This document shows, one piece after another, positions 18,274 to 28,456 of a stretch of 64,000 nucleotides of DNA; position 1 is the first letter of the stretch; each line of letters starts with the position of its first letter. The stretch covers positions 74,734,372 through 74,798,371 of the forward strand of contig CM043953.1 in the NCBI GenBank assembly GCA_014529385.2, read 5' to 3'. A program made the position numbers and the translations under genes. The notes under the pieces were generated by a model. That model was given only the letters and a program-made list of their open reading frames with translations. It made no database searches and had not been told where the DNA came from. Source of the stretch: Adiantum capillus-veneris. Taxonomy: Eukaryota > Streptophyta > Polypodiopsida > Polypodiales > Pteridaceae.

Positions 18274-18995
18274 AGAGAAAAACGGTATAGTTTGGGTTTG
18301 AGGAGGCTTTTGCACTATTCAAATCACAATGTCCAGAGCAAAGGAGGGCATGCGGAGGAGCCCAAGGCCCAAGGCCCATGTGGTGGTGCAGATCATCCTT
18401 CCAGGGCTACTTTCCAGTGACAACTAGCGTGGGCTCTGCCTTGGCCACGAGCTAACCCTAGAGGGGCCGCCAACTGTGTATTGTAGAGGAGGTTTGTAGG
18501 CGACACCTGGCTAACTGTCCCAAGCACTCTCTCTAAGCACCAAGGGTTTTGTGAATGTAAAACACAGCCAAGAAAGGAGCAATATCCCTGGACTACACAA
18601 GCAAATATGGATAGAGTAGTGATATCCGCTATAGAGTGGTTTCATGAACACAAATCAGCACCAAGAAAGCACCAAGAAAACATGGAGGGGCCTGTGATGC
18701 TCTTGCACTGAGGTGATCGTGGTGTTCATAGCAAAGAAGGTCACGCACTAGAGCCCAAGCCCAATGCCCATGTGGTGTTGCACATGGCCCTTTTGAGGGT
18801 TGTTTTAATCCAGTGACGCCCAATACGGGCTAACGCTAGAGGTGCCGACAGCTGCATATTCTAGAGTAGGTTTGCAGGTACCAGGTGGTGGTCCTATGTG
18901 CTCTCTCTAAGCACCAATGGTTTCGTGGATACAGAGTAGCACCCCGAAAGCAACAATATCCACTACACAAGCAAACTGGAAAGAGGGTAGAACGG

Positions 18996-19034
<39 letters not shown>

Positions 19035-19263
19035 GGAAAGGGATTACTCCCCCCATCGAACGTGTGTCAATAACTCCTTTCTCCGGCACCTTTGGGCAGT
19101 GTTCTCTAAGCGGACATGGAGACATTGAGAGAGATCAAAGTATAATTCTCATAGGCAGATTGACGCTACGAAGTCCCTTTTCAACATTGCACTTGCAGTG
19201 AATGATGCTTGCAACATTGAGAGGGAAAGAGAGCTATCCACGTTCTTGCTCTCAATGCACGGG

Positions 19264-19335
<72 letters not shown>
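18222..19335. repeat. ~1.07-kb direct repeat, copy 1
   Basis: Begins in a (GA)n tract (18222-18271) followed by gctagagaaaaacgg and ends in a second (GA)n tract (19267-19335) after gggggaag. A (CT)n tract lies near 18997-19027. Copy 2 at 19760-20845 has the same order of blocks. Inside each copy two shorter related units share gcccaaggcccatgtggtgg-like words at 18370 and 18760, about 390 bp apart. No protein signature was seen. Confidence 0.85.
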
Positions 19336-19339
<4 letters not shown>

Positions 19340-19758
19340 GAAGGGAAGAGGAGAGGGATTGATAGATAGAGAGGTGGTATAGAGATAGAGAGGGAGATAA
19401 GAGGTAGGTATAACAAAATGGTATCATGATTCCAACCCCCCTTGCCACGTGGTGCTTTCCCTACCTTTGGTAGCTTTTAGGCAAGTGTGCCCTGTGCAAG
19501 GTGAGACAAGAGACAATCAAAGGTAGGAACACAAAGCAAAATGGGCGATGAAGATGCAAGAGAGACTAAAAAAGGTAAGCAAGATGAAGGTTAGAAGAAA
19601 AATGCACAAGGTGCGAAGGATCCAGCACTCCGCTGTTGTTGGCGATGATGTGAAGGGCGTTCAACAAAGCACTACTCTGTTCGTCTTTTGGGCTTATGTT
19701 GTAGCATTCATCATCTTGCTCATCTTCTCTATGATCCTCATCTTGAGCATCATCCCAT

Positions 19759-19759
<1 letters not shown>
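19336..19759. other. Spacer between the two 1.07-kb repeats
   Basis: 424 bp of single-copy sequence within this window. It starts purine-rich (gatagatagagagg). I see no gene. Confidence 0.5.
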
Positions 19760-19801
<42 letters not shown>

Positions 19802-20544
19802 AGAGAAAAACGGTAAAGTTGGGGGTTGAGGAGGCTTTTGCACTACTCAAATCACAATGTCCAGAGCAAAGGAGGTCATGCGGAGGAGCCCAAGGCCCAA
19901 GGCCCATGTGGTGGTGCAGACCATCCTTCCAGGGCTACTTTCCAGTGACACCCAGCATGGGCTCTGCCTCGGCCATGAGCTAACCCTAGAGGGGCCGCCA
20001 ATTGTGTATTCTAGACGAGGTTTGTAGGAGCCTCCGGGCTAGCGGTCCCAAGCACTCTCTCTAAGCACGAAGGGTTTTGTGAATGTAAAACAGAGCCAAG
20101 AAAGGAGCAATATCCGTGGACTACACAATCAAATATGGATAGAGTAGTGATATCGGCTACAGAGTGGTTTCATGAACACAAAGTAGCATCGAGAAAGCAC
20201 CAAGGGGCCTACAACTCTCTTGCACCGAGCTGATCGTCGTGTTCATAACAAAGAAGGTCATGCGCCAGAGCCCAAGCCCAATGCCCATGTGGTGGTGCAC
20301 ATGGCCCTTTTGAGGGTTGTTTTAATCCAGTGATGCCCAATATGGGATCTGTCTCGGCCCATGAGCTAACCCTAGAAGTGTCAATAGTTGCATATTCTAG
20401 AGTAGGTTTGCAGGTGCCATGTGGTGGTCCTATGTGCTCTCTCTAAGCACCAATGGTTTCATGGATACAGAGTAGCGCCCCGAAAGGAACAATATCCACT
20501 ACACAAGCAAACTTGAAAGAGGGTAGAACGGCTCCTCTCTCTCT

Positions 20545-20594
<50 letters not shown>

Positions 20595-20845
20595 GGAAAG
20601 GGATTACGCCCCCCATCGAACGTGTGTCAATAACTCCTTTCTCCGGCACCTTTGGGAAGTGTTCTCTAAGTGGACAAGGAGACATTGAGAGAGATCAAAA
20701 TATAATTCTGATAGCCAGCTTGATGCTACGAAGTCCCTTTTCAACATTGCACTTGAGGTGAATGATGCTTGCAACATTGAGAGGGAAAGAGAGCTATCCA
20801 CGTTCTTGGTCTCAACGCTAGGGGGAAGAGAGAGAGAGAGAGAGC
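19760..20845. repeat. ~1.07-kb direct repeat, copy 2
   Basis: Starts with (GA)n at 19760-19799, then gctagagaaaaacgg as in copy 1, a (CT)n block at about 20535-20590, and a final (GA)n at 20826-20844. It differs from copy 1 by scattered substitutions and small indels, so the duplication is not recent. The related inner units lie near 19895 and 20275. Confidence 0.85.
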
Positions 20846-21007
20846 AGCAGCAACAACAACAATCTCTGCTACACAAGCAAACATGGAGAGGAAGAGAAGA
20901 GATCTTTCTTTTGTGAGCTCACTTAAAACTATGCTAAGAAGAAGGATTTGTTACAAGGCTGTAGGATACATGCTGATATTCATGATAGTAGGTTACTTGA
21001 AACAATC

Positions 21008-21010
<3 letters not shown>

Positions 21011-21050
<40 letters not shown>
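21011..21050. repeat. (CT)n microsatellite
   Basis: Uninterrupted CT dinucleotides for about 40 bp. A complementary (GA)n tract follows at 21163-21196, so the pair could form a hairpin enclosing about 110 bp. Confidence 0.9.
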
Positions 21051-21060
<10 letters not shown>

Positions 21061-21157
21061 AATGTAGGGATTATGTAGATATTGTTGGCACGCCTAAGCA
21101 CCGCCACAGGTCATACTGTTATACTCGTGGTAAGAGAGAATGAGACGCACCAAAAAC

Positions 21158-21162
<5 letters not shown>

Positions 21163-21196
<34 letters not shown>
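21163..21196. repeat. (GA)n microsatellite
   Basis: Uninterrupted GA dinucleotides for about 34 bp, complementary to the CT tract at 21011-21050. Confidence 0.9.
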
Positions 21197-21199
<3 letters not shown>

Positions 21200-21676
21200 T
21201 AATTTTCTTGATCTTCTTTTGTGATATTTGTCAAGAGTGAGGAGCTTGAGAGTAAGAGGGGCCATGCCGCCACCGAAAGCGGCGCCGTTTTACTAGTGTA
21301 CATAATGCAATGTCTAGTTAATGCCCTTTCTTTAAGAAACATGCATCGAAAGGTTTGCCATTTTTGACATGCCATGTGGTACTATTTACACGCTTTATGT
21401 GATAGTCCACTATTTCTCGCAAGAGTTCCATGCTTGCAACTTTACTAACGCCTTGTATAAACCAAATAAACTTGCCATTCTAGAAGTTGAAAAGTGATCT
21501 TGGAAAATAGTAAGTAATGATACCTATGGCTAATAGTATGAGATTATGTAAAGATGACACATACTACGTCTCATCAACTTCTCTCAAAAATGGGGTAGTT
21601 TGATTCAAGATGGTTTTTTTTAAGGGTTATACTTATGCTTTTGACTTAAAGGCTGTACTAACTTTTGGAGCGACTC
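21197..21676. other. Unassigned sequence
   Basis: No coding domain, terminal repeat or RNA gene recognised between the GA tract and the T-run that ends LINE-B. Confidence 0.4.
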
Positions 21677-23445
21677 TTTTTTTTTTTTCTTAAGGTACTG
21701 AATCAAATTAGTAAAAAGAGAAAGTTACAAAAACCCCATAGGTAGGAGAGGGACGGTCCTGGTTCCCAAAAAAAAAATGGAACCTGACAGAGGGATCAAG
21801 GAAAAAGCTAGCAATAACTAACATACATTTTGAGGGGCTCATATAGTGAAAGTATGATGTTCCTCCATTGTTGCCATCTAAAATGTTTTTGTAACATTTC
21901 TACATAAAAAAGGACAGCTCCCTTGATGTGACCCTTAATCTCCTTCATAGTGCTGAGAAATCCGAGAGACAATGGCAGTGGTGAGCGAGAGTGTACATGC
22001 CCAAAAATAGCCTTGTTTCTTTCATTTCATATATGCCACAAAAAAACACCCCTTAAGCAAGTCCAAAGTGGGATATCACAAGAGTTGTTTTCACCCAACA
22101 GTAGTGCCCTCAACGAAAATGGAGTTGAGACTGAACAGGCTTTCTGTGACTCCTCTTTGAAAAAGTCGTTATGTTTGCAGCTGACAAAGAGATAGAAAAT
22201 AGATTCTTCCCTAACTTTGCATCTCTTGTAGATACCATCATCTACCCGAATCCTTTTTGCTTTGGAACCGGACCAGATACCTTGATGCAAGATTAACACA
22301 TCAAACAACTGTGTTTACTTGGTAATGGATAACTCCATATACACTTAAACCTGTAAGACCACTGCTTTGGGTTCCATGAGACTCCCCATTTAATGTTGAG
22401 TTTGCAAACTAGAGATGAATCCATGTAGCTTTGTTTACTTGTATCTAAGTATACAAGGTGGCATACCTTAAACAAGGGGAAATTTCTCCTACAACTTTGA
22501 GGCAGTAGATACCCATGCATCTATGATATTCTATCCAAAACCAGGTCTGCACACCCTTTGGTAAGATAATAATTCTGCATCAAAACCTGCTTAGATGCCC
22601 AATAAAAATCTTTATATACATCTTTCCAAGTTCTGATTCCTGTTTTGTGACACTTGTGAGCTTTTCTTGTAAGCTCGTCCCTCTGAGGCAAGTTGAGCTT
22701 GCCAAACAAATAGAGTCCTATAGACAAAAACTAGAAGAGAGGATCCACTGATTGGAAGGAGACCATTGATTTTTTTTAATCAACCAAGCACTCCAGAACC
22801 TGCAAGACAGGTCAGAACCCCTTGGGGTATAGTTAACATTGGATGTTAGGATTTCTTTTAGGGAGAGATCACACCAGGCTTTGTACTCCTTGATTCTGAA
22901 GCTGCTAGCATTCCTCTTGATCAAGGTGGCCCAGTAGTGCTTAGAAGATATTGATCTCATAATCCATTGCTTGCTAGCTTAGTCGCTAGATGCTAGAGGT
23001 TGAGGATACCCAATCCTCCATTATCTTTGGGTTGACAAAAGGTCTACCAAGCGACTTTGGGCACTTTGTTGAAACCTTCGAAGCAGCCCCATAAGAATCA
23101 TCTGGCCAAAGTGAAGACCTTGTTGAGATGGTACTAGGAAGGCTTCCAGCAAGACAGAGAAAAATCCTGGCAGATAGATTAGGTTGGTGATTTTTCCAGG
23201 TGAATAATCTCCTTCTGAATATGTCCAATACCCAGTTCCACCTTTGGTTGAAAGAGACCTTGAAGCCCATTAGAATGCCCAAAAGCCTGAAGATTTTTCC
23301 ATCCTCAATTTCTTTACAGCTAGCCAATGTAATTGCAGTAGGACAAGGTCCTTTGGTCACTTTGAAACCAGTTTTGGAATGGTTGATGCTGGAGCCACTA
23401 GCAAGATAGAAATCTTCAAGGAATTCCCAAAATAGTTTCACAGAC
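21677..23445 (-). pseudogene. LINE-B: decayed, 5'-truncated L1-type LINE (RT C-terminus and zf-RVT)
   Basis: Minus-strand fragments in shifting frames line up as the C-terminal part of a plant L1-like ORF2. They include LASGSSINHSKTGF followed by FRLLGILMGF (about 23441-22986), then weaker connecting frames, then IYKRCKVREESIFYLFVSCKH near 22220, the zinc-binding zf-RVT tail. The 12-base T-run at 21677-21688 reads as a short poly(A) tail on the minus strand. There is no endonuclease and no catalytic RT core, so the copy is truncated at its 5' end near 23445, the usual outcome of incomplete target-primed reverse transcription. At least four frame breaks make it non-functional. Confidence 0.75.
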
Positions 23446-25508
23446 TATTCATCATGATTGAGAGGTAGCTTTATATTCTTGTGAGTTTTTTGAGTTTCTT
23501 CAGTCTCCACTATAAATAACTTTCTTGTGAGCACTATTCTTGGCCTTAGGGAGATGTTAGGGACTCGAGAAAGATCGGGCATCTTCATGTTTATCCACTC
23601 ATTCCTTTTTTGCTACAAAAATATATAGGCCCTACCACTATCTCCCCATGAAAGATAGATTGTGTTCTCTGGTTTGCTTCTTTAGCTTGGGTAGTGGTCC
23701 CTTAAGAGTTTTTTATCCTCCTTGATGTTACCACTCCACCAAAAAACATTTTTCTCCTCTGGCTAATGAATAGAGGAAAGCTATGCATCTTTATCCACTA
23801 CTTTCTTTTGTGCTACAAATGAAAGGAAGCCCTCCATTATTTTTCCTTCTAAAGCTCTACTCTTTTCTCTTTATTCTTTCTTTAGTTTTTTTGTGTAAGG
23901 TTACCATATGTTTTTGTGGGTCCTTTTTCCTCATCGATCTTCAATGATGAGTATTGACCATTGTTTCATAAATGATTTTTTTAAATATATTAAAAAAAAC
24001 CTAGATCATATTTTTAGAATAGAAAACAAGAAATCTCAAAGATAGATTGAATCCACTAAAAGTTTTTCACATAAAAATTTTCCACTCTTTTAAGTTTTCT
24101 CACCATCTATCGGCTACATATAACGGACAAAATTTTGGCCCCAACAAGATATGTGGTAGTGAATCTCCTCTCCGACCATCCTCTTCTAAATTTATCAATA
24201 ACCCTCCCTCTTCTCTTTGATGAACGGGCACAACAACAAGATTTTTAGGTATTGTATCATAATCAATATTGTTACCATTATCCCTGGTACAATTAACATC
24301 CATATTGTAGCTATCAAATAAGCTACAGATGGTGGGAATAGTCTCCTTGTCAGTCTCAAGGATGACCATCTTCATAAAATTCTCATTAGGTATGAAATCC
24401 TTACACTTGAAGGTTGTCCCATAGTAAGGTGTTGCAACAGTTCCATAGTTTAAATGGGTGGAATAGCTAGAGTGCCAATAGTGATGCCTATAAATAGGAT
24501 TCACTAGTCTCATTTTTTGACTCTTATGAGAGATCTTAGGAGAAATTACGAGAGGATATTGTTGACGAATCCTGTTATTTGTATCCCTTTGAGCTAGAAC
24601 TGGGTCTGAATCTATCATTCAATCTTTTTTACAGTCGTCTATCCATTATATCACCGAGTCTTGAGTTCAAATATGAATCACATGTATCCAATTATAATCT
24701 GAACCATATTTTGAGCTGCATTATATTCAGTGACCGTGTAATCTAAATTTTTCTAAATGTTTGGTCCATTCATTTAGTTTTTTCTAACGTTCTATGATCT
24801 GATCATGAGTTCTATTTGTTTGAATTCTAGTGCTACTCTTATAAATCTATTTATCCAGTAAACTGAATATATGCCTTGTCTGATTCTATGTCATCTGATC
24901 CTTTGATATTTGAAGTTTTGAACCATTAATTAGACCTTAAAAGTTCACTAGGTACTCATATTTCATCTCCAGTAACTCTGATTTAAACTTTGGAAAAGTT
25001 TTGAAGCTCCAAATCTTTCTATTTTGGCGATCATGATTGTGTGCTTAATCTCTTGATAGATCTATTCTCCCAATTTTGGATTCATAGTTAATTAGTCACT
25101 CACAATGCTTGTGTGCCATTCATTAGAGGTAAGAGAACCACCCAAGCATTGCTGAAGAGGGGAATCACAAAGGTACTATTACTATATGGTCATAGAAGGA
25201 ATCCAATAATTAACTGACATGCTTTCAAGGTGAGCACACATAAATGGACCCATGCTACAAATAAACTGAAGCACACAGAGCTTCATGATAGACTGTTTAA
25301 CAAGAGAAAATTCAAAAAGATCTAAATGACACTCTCATTCACAAAATGTGAATCATAATACCAAGAAAGGCAAGGCTAAGGTAACCACTAATACTAGTGA
25401 GTCAATGAGGCACAGAAAATAGGCATTCGAAAGAAGTGTCGTAGAGGAAAGGAAGGAACCAAAATAGTCATAGAGACAGGCGTTCATTATTGTGTCATAC
25501 TCAGATGG
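23446..25508. other. Unassigned sequence left of Element 2, probably part of Element 4
   Basis: Two diverged copies of a block with tttatccact...gctacaaa occur near 23590 and 23790. One 172-codon minus-strand frame is listed separately. Element 4 has its gag remnant just right of Element 2, so its 5' end should lie in this stretch, but I could not find an LTR boundary. Confidence 0.4.
24100..24618 (-). CDS. Unrecognised 172-codon open frame
   Basis: The minus-strand frame starts ATG (MIDSDPVLAQRDTNNR) and ends at 24100. It contains HHYWHSSYSTHLNYG and a Glu/Gly-rich stretch (REEGGLLINLEEDGRRGD). I see no known motif, signal peptide or repeat. The surrounding DNA is decayed transposon, so this may be a chance frame or a remnant of an accessory ORF. 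A function cannot be given. Confidence 0.25.
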   Translation of the reverse strand: MIDSDPVLAQRDTNNRIRQQYPLVISPKISHKSQKMRLVNPIYRHHYWHSSYSTHLNYGTVATPYYGTTFKCKDFIPNENFMKMVILETDKETIPTICSLFDSYNMDVNCTRDNGNNIDYDTIPKNLVVVPVHQREEGGLLINLEEDGRRGDSLPHILLGPKFCPLYVADRW

Positions 25509-25513
25509 TGAGA
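25509..25513. repeat. Target-site duplication of Element 2, left copy
   Basis: tgaga precedes the left LTR and recurs at 44806-44810 after the right LTR remnant, although the two are now more than 19 kb apart. Confidence 0.9.
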
Positions 25514-25906
25514 TGTAATGGCTATTGCCCACACAGGAGCAATAGGCATTACGGGAATGATTACCCGCAACTACATTATATGAACATCAACATATAGAAT
25601 GACAAGAGGAGGAAGTACATAGTACATAGGCACAGAACACCACTTGCTTCATTCATATATAATCCAGACTCAGAGTTACAACAGTAGATGCTATGAATAT
25701 CATAGAGATTGGTTAAGTTTCATCAAGAGAGAGGTATGCCCCTCCATATAGAACCGCTGCTCCAGCGCAAATCGGGAATGGTGCACACACTCCTGTCCCA
25801 TGATATCCCATGAATAACTGCCGCTACGACCGCCGCATACCGCATGACTCCTGATCCGCAGTGTCCAGACCTCCGCAAGACCGCATGTGCGGCTAATGCC
25901 GTAACA
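25514..25906 (-). repeat. Element 2, 3' LTR
   Basis: On the plus strand it starts TGTAATGGCTATTGCCC and ends GCCGTAACA. It matches 33746-33831 joined to 44500-44805. Confidence 0.92.
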
Positions 25907-25940
25907 TTTGGCACGCACGGTGGATTGTGTGAACCCACAC

Positions 25941-27441
25941 TCAGCCCCTCCGGTTGGAAGGTTCCGGTGGTTTCTCTACACCCTGCTCTGGTGAAGAGGA
26001 AATATCAATATAGCCAAAGCCTCTAAAATCTGCAGTATGTGCTCTATAGACCTCATAAAAAAGACATGGATCTATCTCAATTTGTTTCCGCCAGGCAGCC
26101 CGAGGAATAAACTGCGTTGGCAAAGAAATAGATTGAGGCGCCTGTGGCAGAGGAGAAAGAGGTGTATGTAAAGGATAATAGGGAGAAACGTATCTATTAA
26201 GAGAAGACCAAAATGGAGGGCAAGGTGGTAGACTGAGAGAAAAAGAATGAGTTAAGGTCTCCACCCAAAAACAGACCCTACACCGCTCCTTACGAAATCG
26301 ACGAATCATTTTCTGCAAACAAGATACATGAGCCTGGGCTTCAACACAATCCTCTGTAGCTTGTGCCCAATCAGCAACATCAAAACCCTCGGGAACAACA
26401 CTCTTACCTTTGTCAGTGTTGGAGGACTCGGGGTGTTTCACCACAACCTGCTGAGTGGGTGGTTGTGCTCTCACCTCAGCATCCAAGCGTGTGCTCCAGC
26501 TTTGTAATTGATTATCCAAAAAAACTCGGAGATCTTCTTGCATCTCCACTGCCAACGCATCCAAATCATTCATATTAATCATTACATCGCCAGGGTGCGA
26601 GGCTAAGTAGGAGGCTAGGCTATGCTGCGTTCTCAACTGACGAAGTTCCTGTTGAATAGAGGACACAAACTCAGAATTAGCCCCTCGTAACATTTGTATT
26701 TCTGCCCCTTGTTGGCGAGTTGTTGCAGTCAGTTCTTCATTTTGAGTGGATAACTCGTCAATGTGAGTCTGCGAAGCCGCTACCTGCGCTTCCAGCTCAT
26801 TGACTCTTCCCTCTGTGGCAAGGGCTAGCCAGGCTGCACGAATAGACTCTGCAAGTTTGCTCAAAAAAGTGCCGCATGCCTGCAATTGGTCAGCGGGGGT
26901 CGTTGCCGTAGCCTCCCAAGGTAGCGCTGTGAGAAGAGTACCTCCCGTCGCAGCCACATTGGTAATGCCAGAAGTTTTCGGTTGAGCGGGAACATCCTCA
27001 ACCGGAAAGCTCATCCGCATAGGAGTAGCACTGCCCATTCTCTCCTGCATTCGGCAGCACCAGCGAGCCACCGCAGAATCCTCCGAAAGAAGAGATGCAA
27101 TTGCCGGAGGTGGTGTCAAAAATTGCTGTTCCTCCCTGCCGCGCTTGCGGCTTGCTGATCCTGCCCCTGCAGTGGCTATCTCTTGGGTTTCCAGAGGATA
27201 CCACTGCTGTCGATGGATCAAGCAAATCCCCAGTGCCCACATGCTGCTGCTGTGTTTCCCTCTCAGTCGGCACTACCAAGCTTTGCGTTTGCGACAGAGA
27301 AGCATTAGTGCCTTGGACCACCAAGCGATCATCCTCAAAGTGGCAGAGAGGACGCAGGGCGAGAGGAAAAACTTCTCTCAAAGGAAAAATCAATGTGAGA
27401 AGTTGGACCACCTTTGTATTGGTTGGGATATTCCTCCCCAA
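25941..27441 (-). pseudogene. Element 2 accessory frame, C-terminal part (coiled-coil region)
   Basis: The minus-strand frame continues the upstream accessory frame after an in-frame TAG at 27442-27444. It changes frame between about 27240 and 27000 and stays open to 25941. The central part is rich in heptad-like Glu/Leu/Gln (VNELEAQVAASQTHIDELS, QQELRQLRTQHSLAS) and should form a coiled coil. It ends close to the 3' LTR. GC content looks higher than in pol. No enzyme motif is visible. It could be a structural or nuclear-targeting accessory protein, but no function can be assigned. Confidence 0.5.
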
Positions 27442-27969
27442 CTATGCCATCACTCTTTTGCACTCCGCCAGTGGGCGTTCTCTTACCACCGCTGCCCAAG
27501 CTACTGGCCCAAAGTTGGCCGAATGCAAAACATTTCTTGCTCGGGTCGAAATGGTATAAGTTTTGGCCTGCAGCCAAATCGCCTCGAGGAACCACCGATA
27601 TGCATCCCTGGTTGCTACATCTGACAACCCTGACAGCTTATACTCCCCTTTTACCTTCAAACCAAATTCTTGTTCTACATCTGCAGCAGGGATCACATGA
27701 GAGGCGCGCACCACGCCATAGTTGGGAAAACAACAACACCTTGAGATCCTTTCTGCTGTCAACTGAATCTGTTGATTTTTCAACACCACCATATCGCCAG
27801 CAGCGAGTTGCTCAATCAAACCTACTGCCTGCGGGTGAACTGGGATCCCTTGCCAATCCAGGTTGGCGAACACACGCAGCCGCAAGTCTTGCAGCCATGC
27901 GTCCACTCGTCGAAGCGCTAGCTGCTGTACATGAGTGAAAGGAATACATTGCAGGAGAGAAGCTGTCAT
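27442..27969 (-). CDS. Element 2 accessory ORF, N-terminal part, 175 aa
   Basis: The ATG at 27969-27967 begins MTASLLQCIPFTHVQQLALR and follows a pyrimidine-rich stretch resembling a leader. The protein is globular-looking, with RVFANLDWQGIP, YRWFLEAIWLQAKTYT and ARNVLHSANFGPVAWAAVV. It ends at a TAG that keeps frame with the downstream piece, so the original product was probably much longer. It lies in sense orientation between integrase and the 3' LTR, where several plant gypsy groups carry accessory ORFs. The general plan recalls plant transposon-associated proteins of unknown function; that is a weak impression. Confidence 0.5.
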   Translation of the reverse strand: MTASLLQCIPFTHVQQLALRRVDAWLQDLRLRVFANLDWQGIPVHPQAVGLIEQLAAGDMVVLKNQQIQLTAERISRCCCFPNYGVVRASHVIPAADVEQEFGLKVKGEYKLSGLSDVATRDAYRWFLEAIWLQAKTYTISTRARNVLHSANFGPVAWAAVVRERPLAECKRVMA

Positions 27970-28212
27970 GGTGGGGATGAGATGAAGGAGCAGAGAGTAG
28001 AGAACTAAGAGTGCGCGACACACGAAACAAGAGAAACACGATAAGAATCGTCTGCATGTAGTAGTAACCTTTCCACAATGAGTTCCCAAAATAGGGCGAT
28101 CCACGGTGTCGCAACCATCATAGATCCTTTCCCGCTTTCCAAGATTGCATGCAAAAGAATCCCCAATCATGATTAGGGAGGCTTCCGGCTCTTGTACCAT
28201 AGAAAAGGGGCA

Positions 28213-28456
28213 CTAAATCGTGGTAGGTGAAACATAATGGCGCAGTCTGAAACCATTGACCGGCAAAGAAATAACCTCCCCCCTCAAATCCACCAAATAA
28301 AAAGAGATGGGTCCGCACGCTTGAAAAATCCAGAATGGTCCTGACCACCGTAATTTAAGCTTCCCCGGCATCTTCCCGAGGCGGGAATTGAAGACCAAGA
28401 CCAGCTGTCCCCGAACAAATTTCCGTGCTTTCGGGCGATCCAGCCATTTTTTTTCC
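28213..28456 (-). pseudogene. Element 2 integrase tail (GPY/F-like), shifted frame
   Basis: The end of the integrase (KLRWSGPFWIFQACGP) is read in a different frame from the main pol frame. The switch falls at the A-run on the minus strand at 28449-28456, which suggests a one-base length change in the homopolymer. Confidence 0.65.

Noticed and set aside
18110..21375. Many ORFs rich in RERERE or SLSLSL
   Set aside because: They arise from GA and CT dinucleotide tracts in the duplicated repeats and carry no domain.
26363..27938. Plus-strand ORFs of 70-174 codons across the Element 2 accessory region
   Set aside because: The minus-strand frames are in sense with pol, are longer and show coiled-coil character; the plus-strand ones look like shadows, though the GC-rich composition leaves some doubt.
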